A stretch of 64,000 bases of DNA from contig JAGFNK010000156.1 in the NCBI GenBank assembly GCA_025769875.1, forward strand, positions 43,881 through 107,880, read 5' to 3'. The position numbers and the translations under genes were made by a program. Below the pieces are notes generated by a model. That model was given only the letters and a program-made list of their open reading frames with translations. It ran no database searches and was not told where the DNA came from. This document shows, one piece after another, positions 11,395-22,798 of this stretch; position 1 is the first letter of the stretch, and each line of letters begins with the position of its first letter. This DNA comes from Russula earlei. Lineage: Eukaryota; Basidiomycota; Agaricomycetes; Russulales; Russulaceae.

Positions 11395-12470
11395 TTTTTT
11401 TTTTTTTTTTTTTTGGATAGCGTTTTATTTAGGTAGTTACGGGTACAGAACTACCTTAATAAGGGTAAGATAGCAGGAGAAAGTTAATTCAGCTCTATCT
11501 GACACGCTGTAGCCGGTGCGGAGACCGGATGTGAGGGGTGAAATGCATTTACGCACGCCCCCCGGGGTTGCCGGTGTGGGGGCAGTGTGGGACTCAGGAT
11601 ACGCTGTTAGATGGCCGAGAAACTTACCGTAGCCTCCTACCCACTAAAACCTCACGGTTGAAGATCCAGTCATTCGGGAGGTCCATTGTTTTTCTAAGGA
11701 CATGTTCCCAGGTGTCCCTCACTAGCTTGAAGGCCCTTTGATTAGTGTTGAGGTGATTTTGTTGTTGGTGAGCCTCGTGTTGATGGCACAAAGCCACCTT
11801 GTGTGGGTTTCAGTCTTGGATTACTCGTTCACACCTCATGACCCAGATTAGGTGTGTGGCCTCTGAGATTGATATTTGGAGGAGGCGAGTGGCTCCTTTC
11901 AGGTTGCGTCCACAGTGGTTCTGGTCATGGTGTGGTTCATCATTTTGGTTGGGGAGGGTGAGGCATCAACAGCCTAGTATGGTGCCTAGACAATGTTGGG
12001 CCATAGTTGTGGCGCATGTGGCCACATCTCTCTCGCTAGGGACCAGATGGTCCTGTGTTTCGGTGGGTTGGTTTATGTTCTTGGGGACAAAGGACTTTGT
12101 TTCGGGTGGTGAAAGGCAGGCTGGTGGTGGGGGTTTGGGTCATGTGTGGTTTCCACATGGTTGTGGTGGCATGGTGTTGGTAGTGACAGTTGGAGGGGAG
12201 GGAGGTGGGAGTTGGGTAGGGTGTTCACGGGGGGTGCTGGTGTTGCTTGTTCGTTGTTGGGGAGCTGGGTGGTCGTACGGTATAGGTTGTGTGTTTATGT
12301 GGGAGGAGTTCTCATTGCAGATTACACTAGCGTACATAGTGATTGTGTTATGTATTGGTTTGGCCAGTCGGCCTGGTGGATGGTGGTTTAGTTGGTGAGG
12401 GGGTCGTAGTTTTATGAAGGCTCGGACGGGTGGCTCTGGCCTTGCAGAGCTCACTTTCATCCTCACTGCC
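11395..12470 (-). mobile_element. 5'-truncated Tad-like LINE, 3' end with poly(A) tail
   Basis: A run of 20 T at 11395-11414 is the poly(A) tail of a - strand insertion. Upstream on that strand the decayed C-terminal coding end reads LLQISISEATHLIWVMRCERV, a stop, then NQRAFKLVRDTWEHVL and LPNDWIFNREVLVG. This is the tail seen after the RT in fungal Tad-clade LINEs (pattern SxxxLIWxxRxERV, then TWxxVL, then LPxDWxxxxxVLVG; from memory). Several stops and the missing RT and endonuclease make it dead on arrival or decayed. Confidence 0.6.
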
Positions 12471-12544
12471 TATCCTTGCCCTGGCTTTGCCATGGGAAAA
12501 TCCAGACCTGGTGGTGGTCCTAAAGTTTGATGATTACCCCAAAT

Positions 12545-12670
12545 GATCAAAGCCGGGGCTTGACAGCCCGGCTTTGGCTTTTCAAATCACAGGCTGGGCC
12601 AAAGCCGTCACGAAGCCATCACTTTGGCCCGGCTCACGGCCTGAGGCCAGGCCGGGCACATCCCTATTCT
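12545..12670 (+). repeat. GC-rich palindromic repeat, copy 2
   Basis: The same motifs as 7506-7660 in the same orientation, including AAAGCC, GGCTTTGGC and AGGCTGGGCCAAAGCC. It ends near CACATCCCTA, a string also present at 7736-7746, which may mark a shared terminus. Confidence 0.45.
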
Positions 12671-13019
12671 CCATCACCTTCGTCTCCCATGACTCTCACC
12701 CTCCAGCGCCACCACCCTCTCTCACCACTGCCCTCGCCCTTTCCGCCATCGTCTCTGCATCAACAGCAACAGCACGGCTGACACTTGGAAACATCACGAG
12801 GCGCGACGACACATTCAACATGCCGCAAGCACACCAGCTCCCTGCTTCGCCACACTGCGCCCGCGTTCAACACACGATGACTCACCATTCCCCTTCTGCG
12901 ACGACACAACAAGACCGCGCGCATCAGGCCAAAGACTCACTCAAGAAGGTTTGACTGGGGATGGTCAAATTTTAACCCCCCAGGAGGTATAAGGTATGTG
13001 ATCCGGCTAAGCACAGAAT

Positions 13020-14605
13020 CATGTGACTTGTCCTCGCCCCCATGCATGCGTCGTCTTCGAGTTATTCCCTATGCCCCCTTTCTTTCATCATCTCTTAGTC
13101 TAGATTCCTTTCATCATGCCTCCTGCCTCCCTGTATCCTGTATATAAACTGTCCTCCTACCCTCTGAATGAATGGATTCTCTTTTGTACCTCTCACACCT
13201 GCCTGCAAAAGCCAAGAAGCCAAACAACTGCATCTGAGGTGCTTGCTCCCCTATGTTCTTCTCTGTCCATACCCACCCTTGGATCAAGCCCACTGAGCTC
13301 TGTGTGCCCTGACCTGGTGTGCTACAGTGCATGAGCCAAGGTGGTGGTGGAATGGGCATTTTACATATACAGTCAGAACTTTGGTTTCAGTATGGAATCA
13401 CCCCCCCTCCTTCTATATATGGTAATTTCACATCACATGTTAGATCACATGTTTGCTCAAGAAATTGTATTTTCTCATGAATATCAAGTACGGCACCATT
13501 TTGTGCTGCATGAGCTTCCAGCTCTTCCAGAATAGGAATAGCTTTAACCTTTGATTCAAACATGCCACCCTTCAAACCACACCACATCATGAAGTACCTG
13601 ATGAACACTAAAAAGCCTTCAAGTCCATATTGACCCTGTTGCATCATGCCCTTCACTGTGGCATGCATTGCATCCTCTCCCCACCTAAATGCTCTCTTCA
13701 TCATGTGAGGTGTGTGAGCCCTCTGACCAGGAAACTCACACAACTTGTACCCACACCCATGCACCACATGACCACACCATGCATTGTTTTATCACCTTTC
13801 TACCCTTTCCTCCAACTGTTGTTGCTCCTTCCCTCTCCTTCTTTTTCCATCTTGCACACTCTGCTTGACATTATCCCCTCATGTTCCCCACTCTGCACCC
13901 AAGAACTGTGACAACAGCTCAAGTCAATCACCATCAATGTCACTCACCTTGCTGCCCAACTCCTTGCACTCTCTTGCTTACATCTATCCCCTGTGCCACT
14001 AGGCTACTTTATCCACCACATTCTTCCCCCTTTGTCATTATGTTCTTGCCCCTCTGACCAACTCTTAAGCATTGTCCTCACCCTCACCACACATCAACAC
14101 ACAGACCCAGATGATGCACATGCATCATCATCATTGCCTCACCTGAGGGCTCCCTGCCCATAGTGTGTCACCCCTATGTCATTGCCACACCACCTCATGC
14201 TCTCAGACATTGCAGTAGGAAGAATAGGACTTTAGTGTAGTTTGTCTTCCAGTTTGGCTTAGGTACAGTATTTAATGCCCAATAGCTACAGTTTTGAATA
14301 TGAGTCCTTCACAGCTCAGTGAATTGAATCAGCAGTTCCAGCTTCCCTGCATGCTTGTTATCATCTATGTCTGCCTGAAGAACACTTTGACTCCATCAAA
14401 ATCTTCCCTTTTTTCTTCAAGAACACATGCACACACACATCTGGTCTCATGCGCACACTTCTGAGACATCAAGCTCATCACCTCCAAGACATCAAGCCTT
14501 GTGTCTTGACTCTTGCTTGCTCCCCTCTCAGTTTCTTCCCTGTTCATACCCACACTTGAATCAAGTCACAACAAACTCCACATGCCCATGGGGGCATGCT
14601 ACAAT
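13020..14605 (+). mobile_element. Decayed LTR element, CpG-depleted copy
   Basis: A TATATAAA box at 13141-13148 and an LTR-like 3' half ending GCTACA at 13326 are followed by internal sequence. The part at 13790-14230 is the CpG-depleted counterpart of 10530-11046. A second, more diverged LTR-like end finishes in GCTACA at 14605. The 5' starts of both LTRs are not certain. From about 13790 to 14600 CpG is almost absent while TpG and CpA are abundant, as expected of long-methylated DNA after deamination. Confidence 0.5.
13387..13767 (-). CDS. Unrecognised open reading frame within the decayed LTR element
   Basis: A 126-codon frame without stops has ordinary amino-acid composition, including RYFMMWCGLKGGMFESKVKA and HAAQNGAVLDIHEKIQFLEQ. 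No domain is recognised. It sits antisense in the interior of a decayed LTR element, so it could be a fragment of another mobile element or a host gene relic captured by it. It has no clear promoter or intron. An open frame surviving in CpG-depleted DNA is the only argument that it is real. Confidence 0.3.
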   Translation of the reverse strand: MVHGCGYKLCEFPGQRAHTPHMMKRAFRWGEDAMHATVKGMMQQGQYGLEGFLVFIRYFMMWCGLKGGMFESKVKAIPILEELEAHAAQNGAVLDIHEKIQFLEQTCDLTCDVKLPYIEGGGVIPY

Positions 14606-14705
14606 TGGGTTCAGCACCTCTTCCATTCTCCAGAGAGGGCCCTTGAAGGACCCTTCCTTATGAGAGGAAACCCAGCCTCTATGGTGTCACCCTGTTCACA
14701 CAAGC

Positions 14706-15277
14706 AAAAGGGGTGAGTAGAGGTGTCCACAATATCATGCGTGCATTGTCGCATGAGCAATTCTTGGCACAATCAACATACAGCAAGCCCCACTTAAGGG
14801 CAACCCTTTTAGCAATCAAGGACAGTATTAGGATGACTTTAAGTGCTCTACAATAGGCACTAACACAGTATCAAAGACCCTGCAACGCGTTATTAGACTA
14901 ACTCTAATAACTATAGAATGAACTATAAGGCAATACTAAGGACCTTAATAGAAGTATTAGGGTCGACTCTAAGGACCCTAATAGAACTATATAAGGGACC
15001 TTATAAAAGATAACACTAGTCCCTGAACCAGACTACAAGTCCTCAAATGACCGGCCCTAAACTAACTAACAGAAAATGAATCAGAAGCTTGCACGTGTAC
15101 TAAGGCAGGGAACATGTGGACAGTGAAGGCTCTTACTCATCAGGAGAAGCCTTCTTACTCAGCAGCTTACTGAGCATGACTGAGCATGCTCAGTAAGCAC
15201 ACTCCGACTTCTTACTCATCACTCCATTGTGCTTGATAACAAGGTTACAACTTGTTCCCTATTTAGCAGTTCTCTTG
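14706..15277. repeat. AT-rich decayed repeat and LTR upstream part
   Basis: At 14860-15010 short units recur (CTAATAG, AAGGACC, TAATAGAA). At 15130-15230 there are repeated TTACTCA, CAGTAAGC and TGAGCATG motifs, like the U3 motifs of the other LTRs here. With 16903 onward this is probably one LTR or leader, split by the Tc1 insertion: the left part ends ..CTCTTG and the right part continues GTATATAAG. No gene. Confidence 0.4.
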
Positions 15278-15279
15278 TA

Positions 15280-16900
15280 CAGTGACCCAAAAAAACCGTT
15301 CAAATGTTTTGTACATTTTCATTGTATTAACCATATCTAGAGAACCACTGCAGCTGATAACATGTTAGTGGGCTTGTTTTAAAGCTCTACATCATAGCTT
15401 TGTAATAAAATACTATATATACTATGAACATAATTATGTAAGAAGATATAAGGTATTTCTTCCGGTGTATCCATTTGAACAGTTTTTTTGCCTTGGTATC
15501 TAAATAGGGTATATGCCAAAAATTAGTAGTTTGTGTATCCTCCATTTGCTTTGAACACCTCTTCCACCCTCCTAGGCATACTTTCTATCAAATTCTGCAC
15601 AACAGTTTGATCAATGGCCTCCCATTCCAGCTGTGTGTGCTCCCAAAGTTCATTGATTCCCTTAGGGGGTGTTGGATAAGCTGCAAGCTTCTTTTTGAGA
15701 TGAGCCCAAAGATGCTCAATAGGATTGAGGTCTGGGGATTGAGCTGGCCAGTCCATGACCTGAATTCTGTGGTCTTGGAACCAAGATGTGGCAAGCCTGC
15801 TCTTGTGGATAGAGGCATTGTCCTGTTGAAAGAGGGTATCTTTGCATTTCTTCTTGAAATACTTGATAGATGCAAGTAGTTCATCCTCCAAAATGCTGCA
15901 ATAAAGTTCAGCATCCATCTTTCCATCAATCTTTGCTGCATGCCCAACTCCTTCCCAAGACATGCAGCCCCACAACATCAAGGAACCTCCTCCATGTTTG
16001 ACTGTTGGCTGAACAAGGCGTTCAGAAAGGTGCTCTCCTCTTTTTTTCCAAGCCCATTTCTTGCCATCTGAGCCCATACAATTGATTTTGGTCTCATCTG
16101 ACCAAATTACCCTCTTCCAGTCCTCCACAGTCCAGTATAGGTACTTTTCTGCAAAGTCCTTTCTGGCCCTATAGTGACTTGGTTTAAGGTAAGGCCTCTT
16201 CTTCTTTGTAACTGCCTTCAAGCCTGCCTTGTTAAGGTAGTTTCGAATGGTCTGATTGGAGATAGTGGACTCTTTGATGACCTCCAACCTTCTAGCAACC
16301 TGAGGAGCAGTATCTGCTTCTCCAGAGCTAAGAAGGCGTGTGGCAAAGCGGATGTCAAGGTTAGAGAGCTTGGAAGGACGACCTCCAGAGGACTTTGGAA
16401 GGTCAGGAAGGTATTTCTGGCAAATGTTGGTGATTGAACCAATGCTTCTGTGTGCTGCCTTGGCAATGTTACAAACTGAATGGTTGGCCTGGAGAAGGGA
16501 GATGATGTAGTTGACTTCATGAGGAAGAAGAGACTTCATGATGTTGTTGGTGAAGAAGAAGCAGCTGTTTTGGCTTATTTGCACATGGTTTGAGTTTATT
16601 ATAGGTCACATGACCTCCATGTTCAATTTTAGCCCTTTGGGGAAAGAATATGAATCTCAATCTGAGAAATAATGAATTCACTAACCAAGGCCAAAAAACT
16701 GTTCAAATGGGTACACCAGCAAACATACCTTATATCTTTCTAAATAATTATGCTTATGCTGTATAAGGTATACCATTACAAAGCTATGATGTAGAGCTTG
16801 AAAACAAACCTAGTTACATATTATTAGCTGCAGTGGTTCTCTAGATATGGTCAATACAATGAAAATGTACAAAACATTTGAACGGTTTTTTGGGTCACTG
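15280..16900 (-). mobile_element. Tc1/mariner element with intact transposase, 1621 bp
   Basis: TA target duplications at 15278-15279 and 16901-16902 flank terminal inverted repeats beginning CAGTGACCCAAAAAA. Similarity between the two ends extends imperfectly for roughly 215 bp (15280-15500 and 16680-16900). Each repeat also carries an internal inverted sub-repeat: GTTCAAATG near the tip, and CATTTGAAC again near the inner end. The element sits just upstream of a TATATAAG box of an older LTR element (16904). Confidence 0.9.
15523..16584 (-). CDS. Tc1-like transposase, DD34E, intact
   Basis: The frame is uninterrupted and encodes 353 residues. It has an N-terminal paired-type helix-turn-helix (LPHEVNYIISLLQANHSVC and SGGRPSKLSNLDIRFATRLL) and a catalytic core with WSDETK, QQDNASIHKS and SPDLNPIEHLW. 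The distance from the second Asp to the Glu is 34 residues, the Tc1 signature. An internal Met (MKSLLPHEV, codon at 16536) is the more family-like start; the upstream Met at 16584 adds a short extension. Cut-and-paste transposition into TA is expected. No stop or frameshift was found, unlike nearly every other element in the window, which suggests recent arrival. Confidence 0.9.
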   Translation of the reverse strand: MQISQNSCFFFTNNIMKSLLPHEVNYIISLLQANHSVCNIAKAAHRSIGSITNICQKYLPDLPKSSGGRPSKLSNLDIRFATRLLSSGEADTAPQVARRLEVIKESTISNQTIRNYLNKAGLKAVTKKKRPYLKPSHYRARKDFAEKYLYWTVEDWKRVIWSDETKINCMGSDGKKWAWKKRGEHLSERLVQPTVKHGGGSLMLWGCMSWEGVGHAAKIDGKMDAELYCSILEDELLASIKYFKKKCKDTLFQQDNASIHKSRLATSWFQDHRIQVMDWPAQSPDLNPIEHLWAHLKKKLAAYPTPPKGINELWEHTQLEWEAIDQTVVQNLIESMPRRVEEVFKANGGYTNY

Positions 16901-16902
16901 TA

Positions 16903-19500
16903 GTATATAAGTGCTCAATAAAGTAGTGGACAGTCCTCAGACTGTCCATTTGTTTACAGCACTCTCTACTCCTGGGATACTCCTTTAAGGAACATCCCCT
17001 TGTGACCATTCTGGCCTCTTCCTTGCATACCTGCTCAACTCTTCCAGTAACTATACCTCTCTGGTATTTGTTACCGCTTTGGACTCTACTTCTTGCCCAT
17101 GCTGTCTTGGATGTCTATCGACTCATCTTTGAGCTTACCCCTCGCTCTTGAACTGGATAGTTCAACAGTGAGTCTTGACATCTGGACAGTCTCTACCAAC
17201 CCATGCTGACCAGTCGACTCATCAAGTGTCCGATGTCCAACAACATTCCAACTACTGGGTCTCTGGAGCCTCACACTCCCAACATCCAACTACTTTCCCT
17301 TCCCCAATCATTTCCCCTTGTCCCAGGTCTGTCTCTGCCACCTGGACTTCCCCCCATTGCAGCTCTTCCTCTTCCAGGGACTTACACAGAGGATAACCCC
17401 TCCGACGACCAAGAAAACCCTCCCCCAGTTCCGCGTGGTTTCTTTGACCCTCCAGACTGTGCCCAGTTCACCTTTCAACCCCACCAGTTTCAAGTTTTCC
17501 GAGTCTGGCAGAACGAAGTAGAGCACTGGCGCCCTTTGGAGGAAGCAGGATGACACGACACCCTCTCTTCCATCCCTACTATAGGTCACTTGCTCCAGTG
17601 ACCATCCACCGACACCTTTGTTTCTCCATTCCGGGCCAAAACTGCCCACACTTTTGTGGTACTGCCTACCAACCGCGACCTCATCAAACAATTTAGTCTA
17701 GCAGGCTTTGAGGTGTGTAGTTCCGTAGGAATACACCCTCCAGACATAGACTTCCCCTTTGGTCGCCTCCATTACTCGTTTAACTCATCTATACATTGCC
17801 ATTTAGAGACACTGCCCCCCATTTACTGATTTGCATACCAGGGGTCTTTCCTCCTCACTTCCATTCACGACTTTCTGGATGGCAGAGTCTATTTCTCATA
17901 CACTTACTTAAGGGTAGCTGAGGGAGGATATATATCATTCGAGAATAGCTTCTCAAACTCCCAAGACAACCTCCATCTTTACCCCACCTTGTCTCGCTTT
18001 TGCTTCCTCCCATGTCTCCCTTTGAATCCCTTGCTTACTCTGGACCCACTTCATCCGAGCGTCATCAATATAGCCACCTAGTGCACAGTTCTTAAAAAGT
18101 AAGAACTACCCTTGTAACACTACAACAAGAGAATCAAAACTTTTTCTGCAGTGCCCCCGAGATTCACAGTTTCCCCCAACCCGAGCGACTCAGAGTACAA
18201 CTCAGAAGACAACACCATCCTTCACCAGAGGGAGCTCATTTTCAACCATCTCCCACCTCTTAGAGACATTTATTTTCCCCCCATTTCCATTGTCAACATC
18301 TATGACTGCCAACACATCGACATGTGGTCACACAATGCCGACGTCCTCTGAGACCTAGTAGGCCTCCTCCCTTTTGGTCAAATCCTGAATCAGGTGCAAT
18401 ATGACCTTTTCATTGACACCCTGACCCATCTAGTTGAACCTGCTTGACATCAACTACTATTCTGGTACCTTTCAAACTCAAGAGACTTCGAAGGACCCCA
18501 CTAGCATCCTCACCCTCACCAACAGCGATGAGAAGTTGTGGACTGAAGTAATCCTCCCACAACACTATGCCCTCATCCAAGAATTACTCAAAGGACAGGC
18601 TTCGTACTACCTGACCCTTTTTACCCTCACACATGAGCACATTGCGGTGCAGTGCAACTACCTTTGCCTTAACAGATCCACGCAGGGAGGACAAGCTACC
18701 CTCCAGCTGGCCTACGTGGAGGGAAGGAGGTACATTTATAATTGGATTGAAGCAACGTGGACCCATGGCATCATCAACGCCCCACAGAATCTTGTCGACC
18801 CCGCAGGTCTCTATTCTCCTCCTCCTGCAGTCTACACCGGTCCCCCCGTCCCAGAACAACTTTTGACTATCAGTCGACCCCTCACCCCTGTGACAAGGCG
18901 AACTCAGCCTAGTAGCCTCATCACCCATTGGTCTCCCACTCTGACTTGCCCAGGAGCCTGTCTCTGCCTCCAAGAAGTGTGTCACTGCGGCTACCAACCC
19001 GACACACCCCCCACGCCACCAGGTATAAACCTGTGGACCCCAGGAGATAGACATCTCCTACACCAACCACTCTGGCACCCTCTCACAGACAAAGAGGCTG
19101 CCACTCTGCTTCTGCAGTTTCAAGCTCCCGTGTAGACCGCCCGTTGCCACTAACTCCCCCTGTTATCCTAGTTCCACTTCCCCATACCCACGGTTGATTA
19201 ACCCCTTTTGCTACTCCTTTAGTAGAACATTCAAGTAGTAATGAGTCTCCCCCAGGATCCATAGTTGGTTTACAGTGCTACTTTCCAGAATTAGCATATT
19301 TAGGATCAGTTCTACCCCATAGAATGCGTAGGGAGTTACTAGACTTCAAAATCATTGCAAGGAACTGTGGCATGTGCGAACACAAGCCTTTGTTCGCATA
19401 GACCACCCCATAGAGGAGATCAGTCAATTCGCTCTGCACCCCTTAAGAGGACTTGCGACGTGGCAAAAATGGAGATGACCGGGTTACAACTCAAGGATGT
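16903..19500 (+). pseudogene. Decayed retroelement with gag-like frames
   Basis: A TATATAAG box at 16904-16911 and a leader are followed by a + strand frame from 17203 that continues through stops at 17551, 17609, 17827 and 18079. A frame change leads to 18434-19135, which continues past TGA near 19190 to about 19400. Protein segments include HTFVVLPTNRDLIKQFSLAG, GRLHYSFNSSIHCHLETLPP and a Cys-rich stretch CPGACLCLQEVCHCGYQ. Many of the stops are TGA where Trp (TGG) would suit the context. No RT or integrase motif was found, so the class of the element is unknown; an LTR element is favoured by the 5' LTR-like leader. Confidence 0.4.
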
Positions 19501-21481
19501 AATTTGCATGCACACAATAACTCTTGGGTCAAAAACACAATTGGGCTGCCTCAACACAGCCTATGGGTGCACTTTTAGGGAAAAATAAGAAAGATAGATG
19601 ATCAATTTTAGTTGTAATGTGTGTAATATACATGTGCAGGCTGCCTGAGTCCAGCTTCACCAATTCTTGCTCAAATCTCATGAAAAAGATGGGGCTAGAT
19701 AGCCCTCATTGAGGCGATTCAGGGAATATAAGTTCTATTAAAATCCAAGCAGAAATGAGGGAGATATTTGCCTTGCACATTGAAGGGGGTGTTTGTGCTG
19801 AATTTGTGGTTTCAAGCACCATGCCAAGTGTGCTGAAAATGGCAATAAGACATGCGGCCATTCGGACGATCTCGTGCAATATAATAGCCACAGAAACGCC
19901 ACATCCTTGGATCCGAACTGCCGCACCAGAAAGTCGGGACAAGAAAGAGGATAGCGATGCGTTGTTAGATGACATGGCCCCTCGCGAGCCCAGACGAGCT
20001 CCTCGAGTCTGTACGGCCTGTGCGTCTGTTACAGGACAAGACCATCTCTGTGTGGCCGAGTACAGCCAGGGAGGCTGTCGGTGTACTCGCACTCGCGATG
20101 GTCCCTTTGCGCGGCGTGTTGACGGGGCCGACGACGTGCCTTCCGCGCACGTGCAACAGCTGACTCATGCTCTGACGGACGATTCTCGGAGAAACGCTTC
20201 TTGTCTTCTTGACTTCCTCATGTCGTCGGTGTTCCCAGCTGCGGGTGTGATCTGACCGCCACTCTGACCATCTGACATGACCAATTCTTTCTCTCTATCT
20301 ATAGGGCGCGGGGCGACAGCCTACTACTACTACCCCCCCCGAATCGTCTTCTCCCATGGAGCGACACTAGACCATAGCCATTCGACCAGATTCCGCAGAC
20401 GGAACTGTATCGATTATTGGAAGTGAAGCCAGTGCTCCTCGAGTCAGGGCTCGGATATCCGACCGGGTTGCACTAGCACGTTGTGTCGCGGCAATACTAC
20501 TCTATGGCGGTTCTGCATTCCGTGGTCTGCGGGACTTAGTAGACTCCTACATCTAGGCGCGAACGTTTGGCTTGGCGGACTTAGTGTGGTGGTTTCACAC
20601 AGCAACGGCTGTGCGCCGATCTATCAGTCACTTTTCGGAATTTCTTTATCCCGCATTTGGATTCTTTCAGCTGCTCTAGTTGTCTTAATATGGCGATGTG
20701 TGTGGACACCCAGCTGTGGACAATTTGGCGATGCTGTCGTGTGTGGACACCCCAAAATCCTTCCGGCGATGCTTTCAGGAGGGGAACGGAGGGACAAGCG
20801 TGGCGCCGATTCATTCATAAACGCCCCTCCTATGTTGATCTGTCGCTCTGATGTTGACTTTTCTGGCTTGTAGACGTGCGTAGCTTTGGCGTCCCTGAAT
20901 AAGTCACACGTGGGTACTACTTGTTGATTGCGGTTGTCAGTCGTTTACATCACTCAAATCACTCACTTGTGACGCGTGGGTAGCACGTACCGAGTGCTTT
21001 CCGGCCCTGTGTCACTGTTTATGCTATGCTTATAGGATTCATGGGAATGGGGCAGTGTAAACTCACGAGGCACGGCGGTCCAGGGATTTGAGGCAAAGGG
21101 CACCATAGGTCCCCTATTTGTTGCATGCCTTTTCGATTATATGACAGCTCACAGGTTTACATTCTTGACGCCCCGACAGACCTACATTTACTCCATAGCC
21201 TTCCTCGTCAGCATCCTTACGGCGTTCCCTGTACGTCTGGATCTCCAGCCTTAACATTTGCGCTGTTGAATTATAGAGGGAGGTGCTGGGCCTGTGGCAC
21301 TTGCTGCTCTGATCGACCGCCCAAGCAAAGCACGTTCTCGCCCAAAGCTGCTGTTTTAGTGACCGAATTAAGTACAAATGTGTCTTGGTGTAATAGGTTG
21401 ATAGGTAAACACAAGATAGGACCAATGAAAGCAAACGTCGATAGTGAGTCGATTTGATACTTGGATTCAACGTGAAACAGA
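19501..21481. other. Long stretch without a recognised gene
   Basis: Frames of 120-166 codons exist on both strands (for example + 19755-20255 and + 20481-20873) but none shows a domain. A frame from about 20370 to 20660 reads well (DGTVSIIGSEASAPRVRAR, then DLVWWFHTATAVRRSISHF) but has two stops and may be a gene relic. A short direct repeat of GGCGATG..TGTGTGGACACCC occurs near 20692 and 20729. Confidence 0.4.
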
Positions 21482-22073
21482 TCATGAGCATGAGTGAAGG
21501 TGGGAGCCTCCTCCGACCTAAACAGATGCGCGGATGAGTGGAGACAGTAGGAAATGAGATGCTTACATGCCTGCTGCAAGAGCGCGTCGATCACGTCGCC
21601 GTCCTCCATCGACTTCTGGGTGGCGCAAGCAAACACGCGTCAGACTCAAATATGACAAAGAGGGAGGAAGCGAGACACCTCTGCGGGAGTTTCTGTGGGA
21701 GACAGCCGCTCGCCGTCATACACAAATCTGAGCGTTCCTGCGCGACTCAAGGTCGGAACGATCGTCTTTGTAAAGTTGCAACTGTGAAGGGGAGCGCACC
21801 AGGATCTTTGCCGAAGCGTTTCTGAGAGTAACGGGTGCTGTAAACAGACGGGGATTCACTTCCAGAGATGAAAAAAATCGCGGACCTCGGCAACCTCGAA
21901 GATTTTTTTGAACTGCATGTTTGCCTTCACCTTCACTGTGACCTCTAAACGTGGGCGCGTTCGTTCAGATCCAGCACAAGTCAACCGCGATTACAAGCAA
22001 GGTCCAACGCACGTGTTCCGGAGTGACTTATGATGAGATTGAGTTTCGGCTTAGAGTCTTCTGGCTCTGACAT
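21482..22073 (-). CDS. SUMO (ubiquitin-like modifier), 6 exons
   Basis: Exons: 22073-22013, 21944-21886, 21821-21800, 21737-21679, 21615-21571 and 21517-21482, giving 282 nt and 93 residues. Exon phases agree throughout. The protein has a short polar N-terminus (MSEPEDSKPKLNLIISHSGT), then VTVKVKANMQFKKIFEVAE, KRFGKDPGTLRFVYDGERL, SPTETPAE and MEDGDVIDALLQQ, and ends VGGGSHLHSCS. The fold pattern and the Gly-Gly that a Ulp protease would expose are those of SUMO/Smt3. It would be conjugated to lysines by the E1-Ubc9 pathway in the nucleus. Introns are 68, 64, 62, 63 and 53 bp. The last one needs a GC donor (GCATGT..TTTAG) to give the Gly-Gly end. The alternative GT donor 4 bp downstream would give a Gly-less tail. 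Confidence 0.85.
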
Positions 22074-22798
22074 CGCGATGCGGACTGGATGAGAAACGGA
22101 AATAAAGGAAACAGGGAATGGTGTGGGTTGTTGGTGGATCACACATGCTGCTTTGCTTTTTCCCGCGCTATCGCTGTTTGCCGAGCCGAGTGCATCCATT
22201 CCGACGCAGCCGACTATCTTCTTTCTTTGCTCGTCTCTCACCTTATTGACAAGGCACAGGTGATGCACCGCACCTCTGTTTGTTCCAGTATACTTCATAG
22301 TGACAATTCACCTATACGGCGCAGATCCTAACCTTACCACGACTCGGTGTATGGATGACCCACGGATGGAGACCTCAAATCAAAAACCCGAACGGCGCGA
22401 ACTATTGATACGTTCTCGTTCACTCGTTGTGGCCTTTTGTCCCGGGTTGCGATGCGTGGAAAGAGCCTGACAATTGCCTAATGTTTAAAAGGTACAGCCT
22501 TCAATCAGTGCAGAAACAGTTAAACTGGGCAGGGTCCTAGGGTGGTCCACCTCGAGTGGTCCGTATGCCCTGCCCTGTCTTGGTCGCCTCTCTGATTGTT
22601 CAACACCCCCGGTCCTACATCCAGTCGAACACCGAACCTGAGACTGTTGCCGGAGCGGATGGATGTCAGGCTCCTGCCGCGCAGCCAATTTTCCCTTACT
22701 AACAATTGTTTGCTCTTTATCGTGAATATGCTCTGCACTACAGGGCGGAGACAGTATATTTATCTCGTCGTTCTCGGTGGAGGAGGACATCGTAAAAC
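22074..22798. other. Divergent intergenic region between SUMO and the left-unit gene
   Basis: No supported gene. It must contain the SUMO promoter (reading left) and that of the + strand gene at 22799. The duplicated block shared with 28362 onward begins just right of it, at about 22823. Confidence 0.4.

Noticed and set aside
7506..12670. hAT transposon ends suggested by CACATCCCTA and GC-rich subterminal repeats
   Set aside because: No hAT transposase, no 8-bp target duplication and no matching left terminus could be found.
19755..20255. 166-codon frame on the + strand and a 128-codon hydrophobic frame opposite it
   Set aside because: They overlap each other, show no domain and no supporting splice pattern; left as unassigned.
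20481..20873. 130-codon frame with hydrophobic stretches
   Set aside because: Hydrophobic runs are interrupted and a competing frame reads as well; not enough to call a membrane protein.
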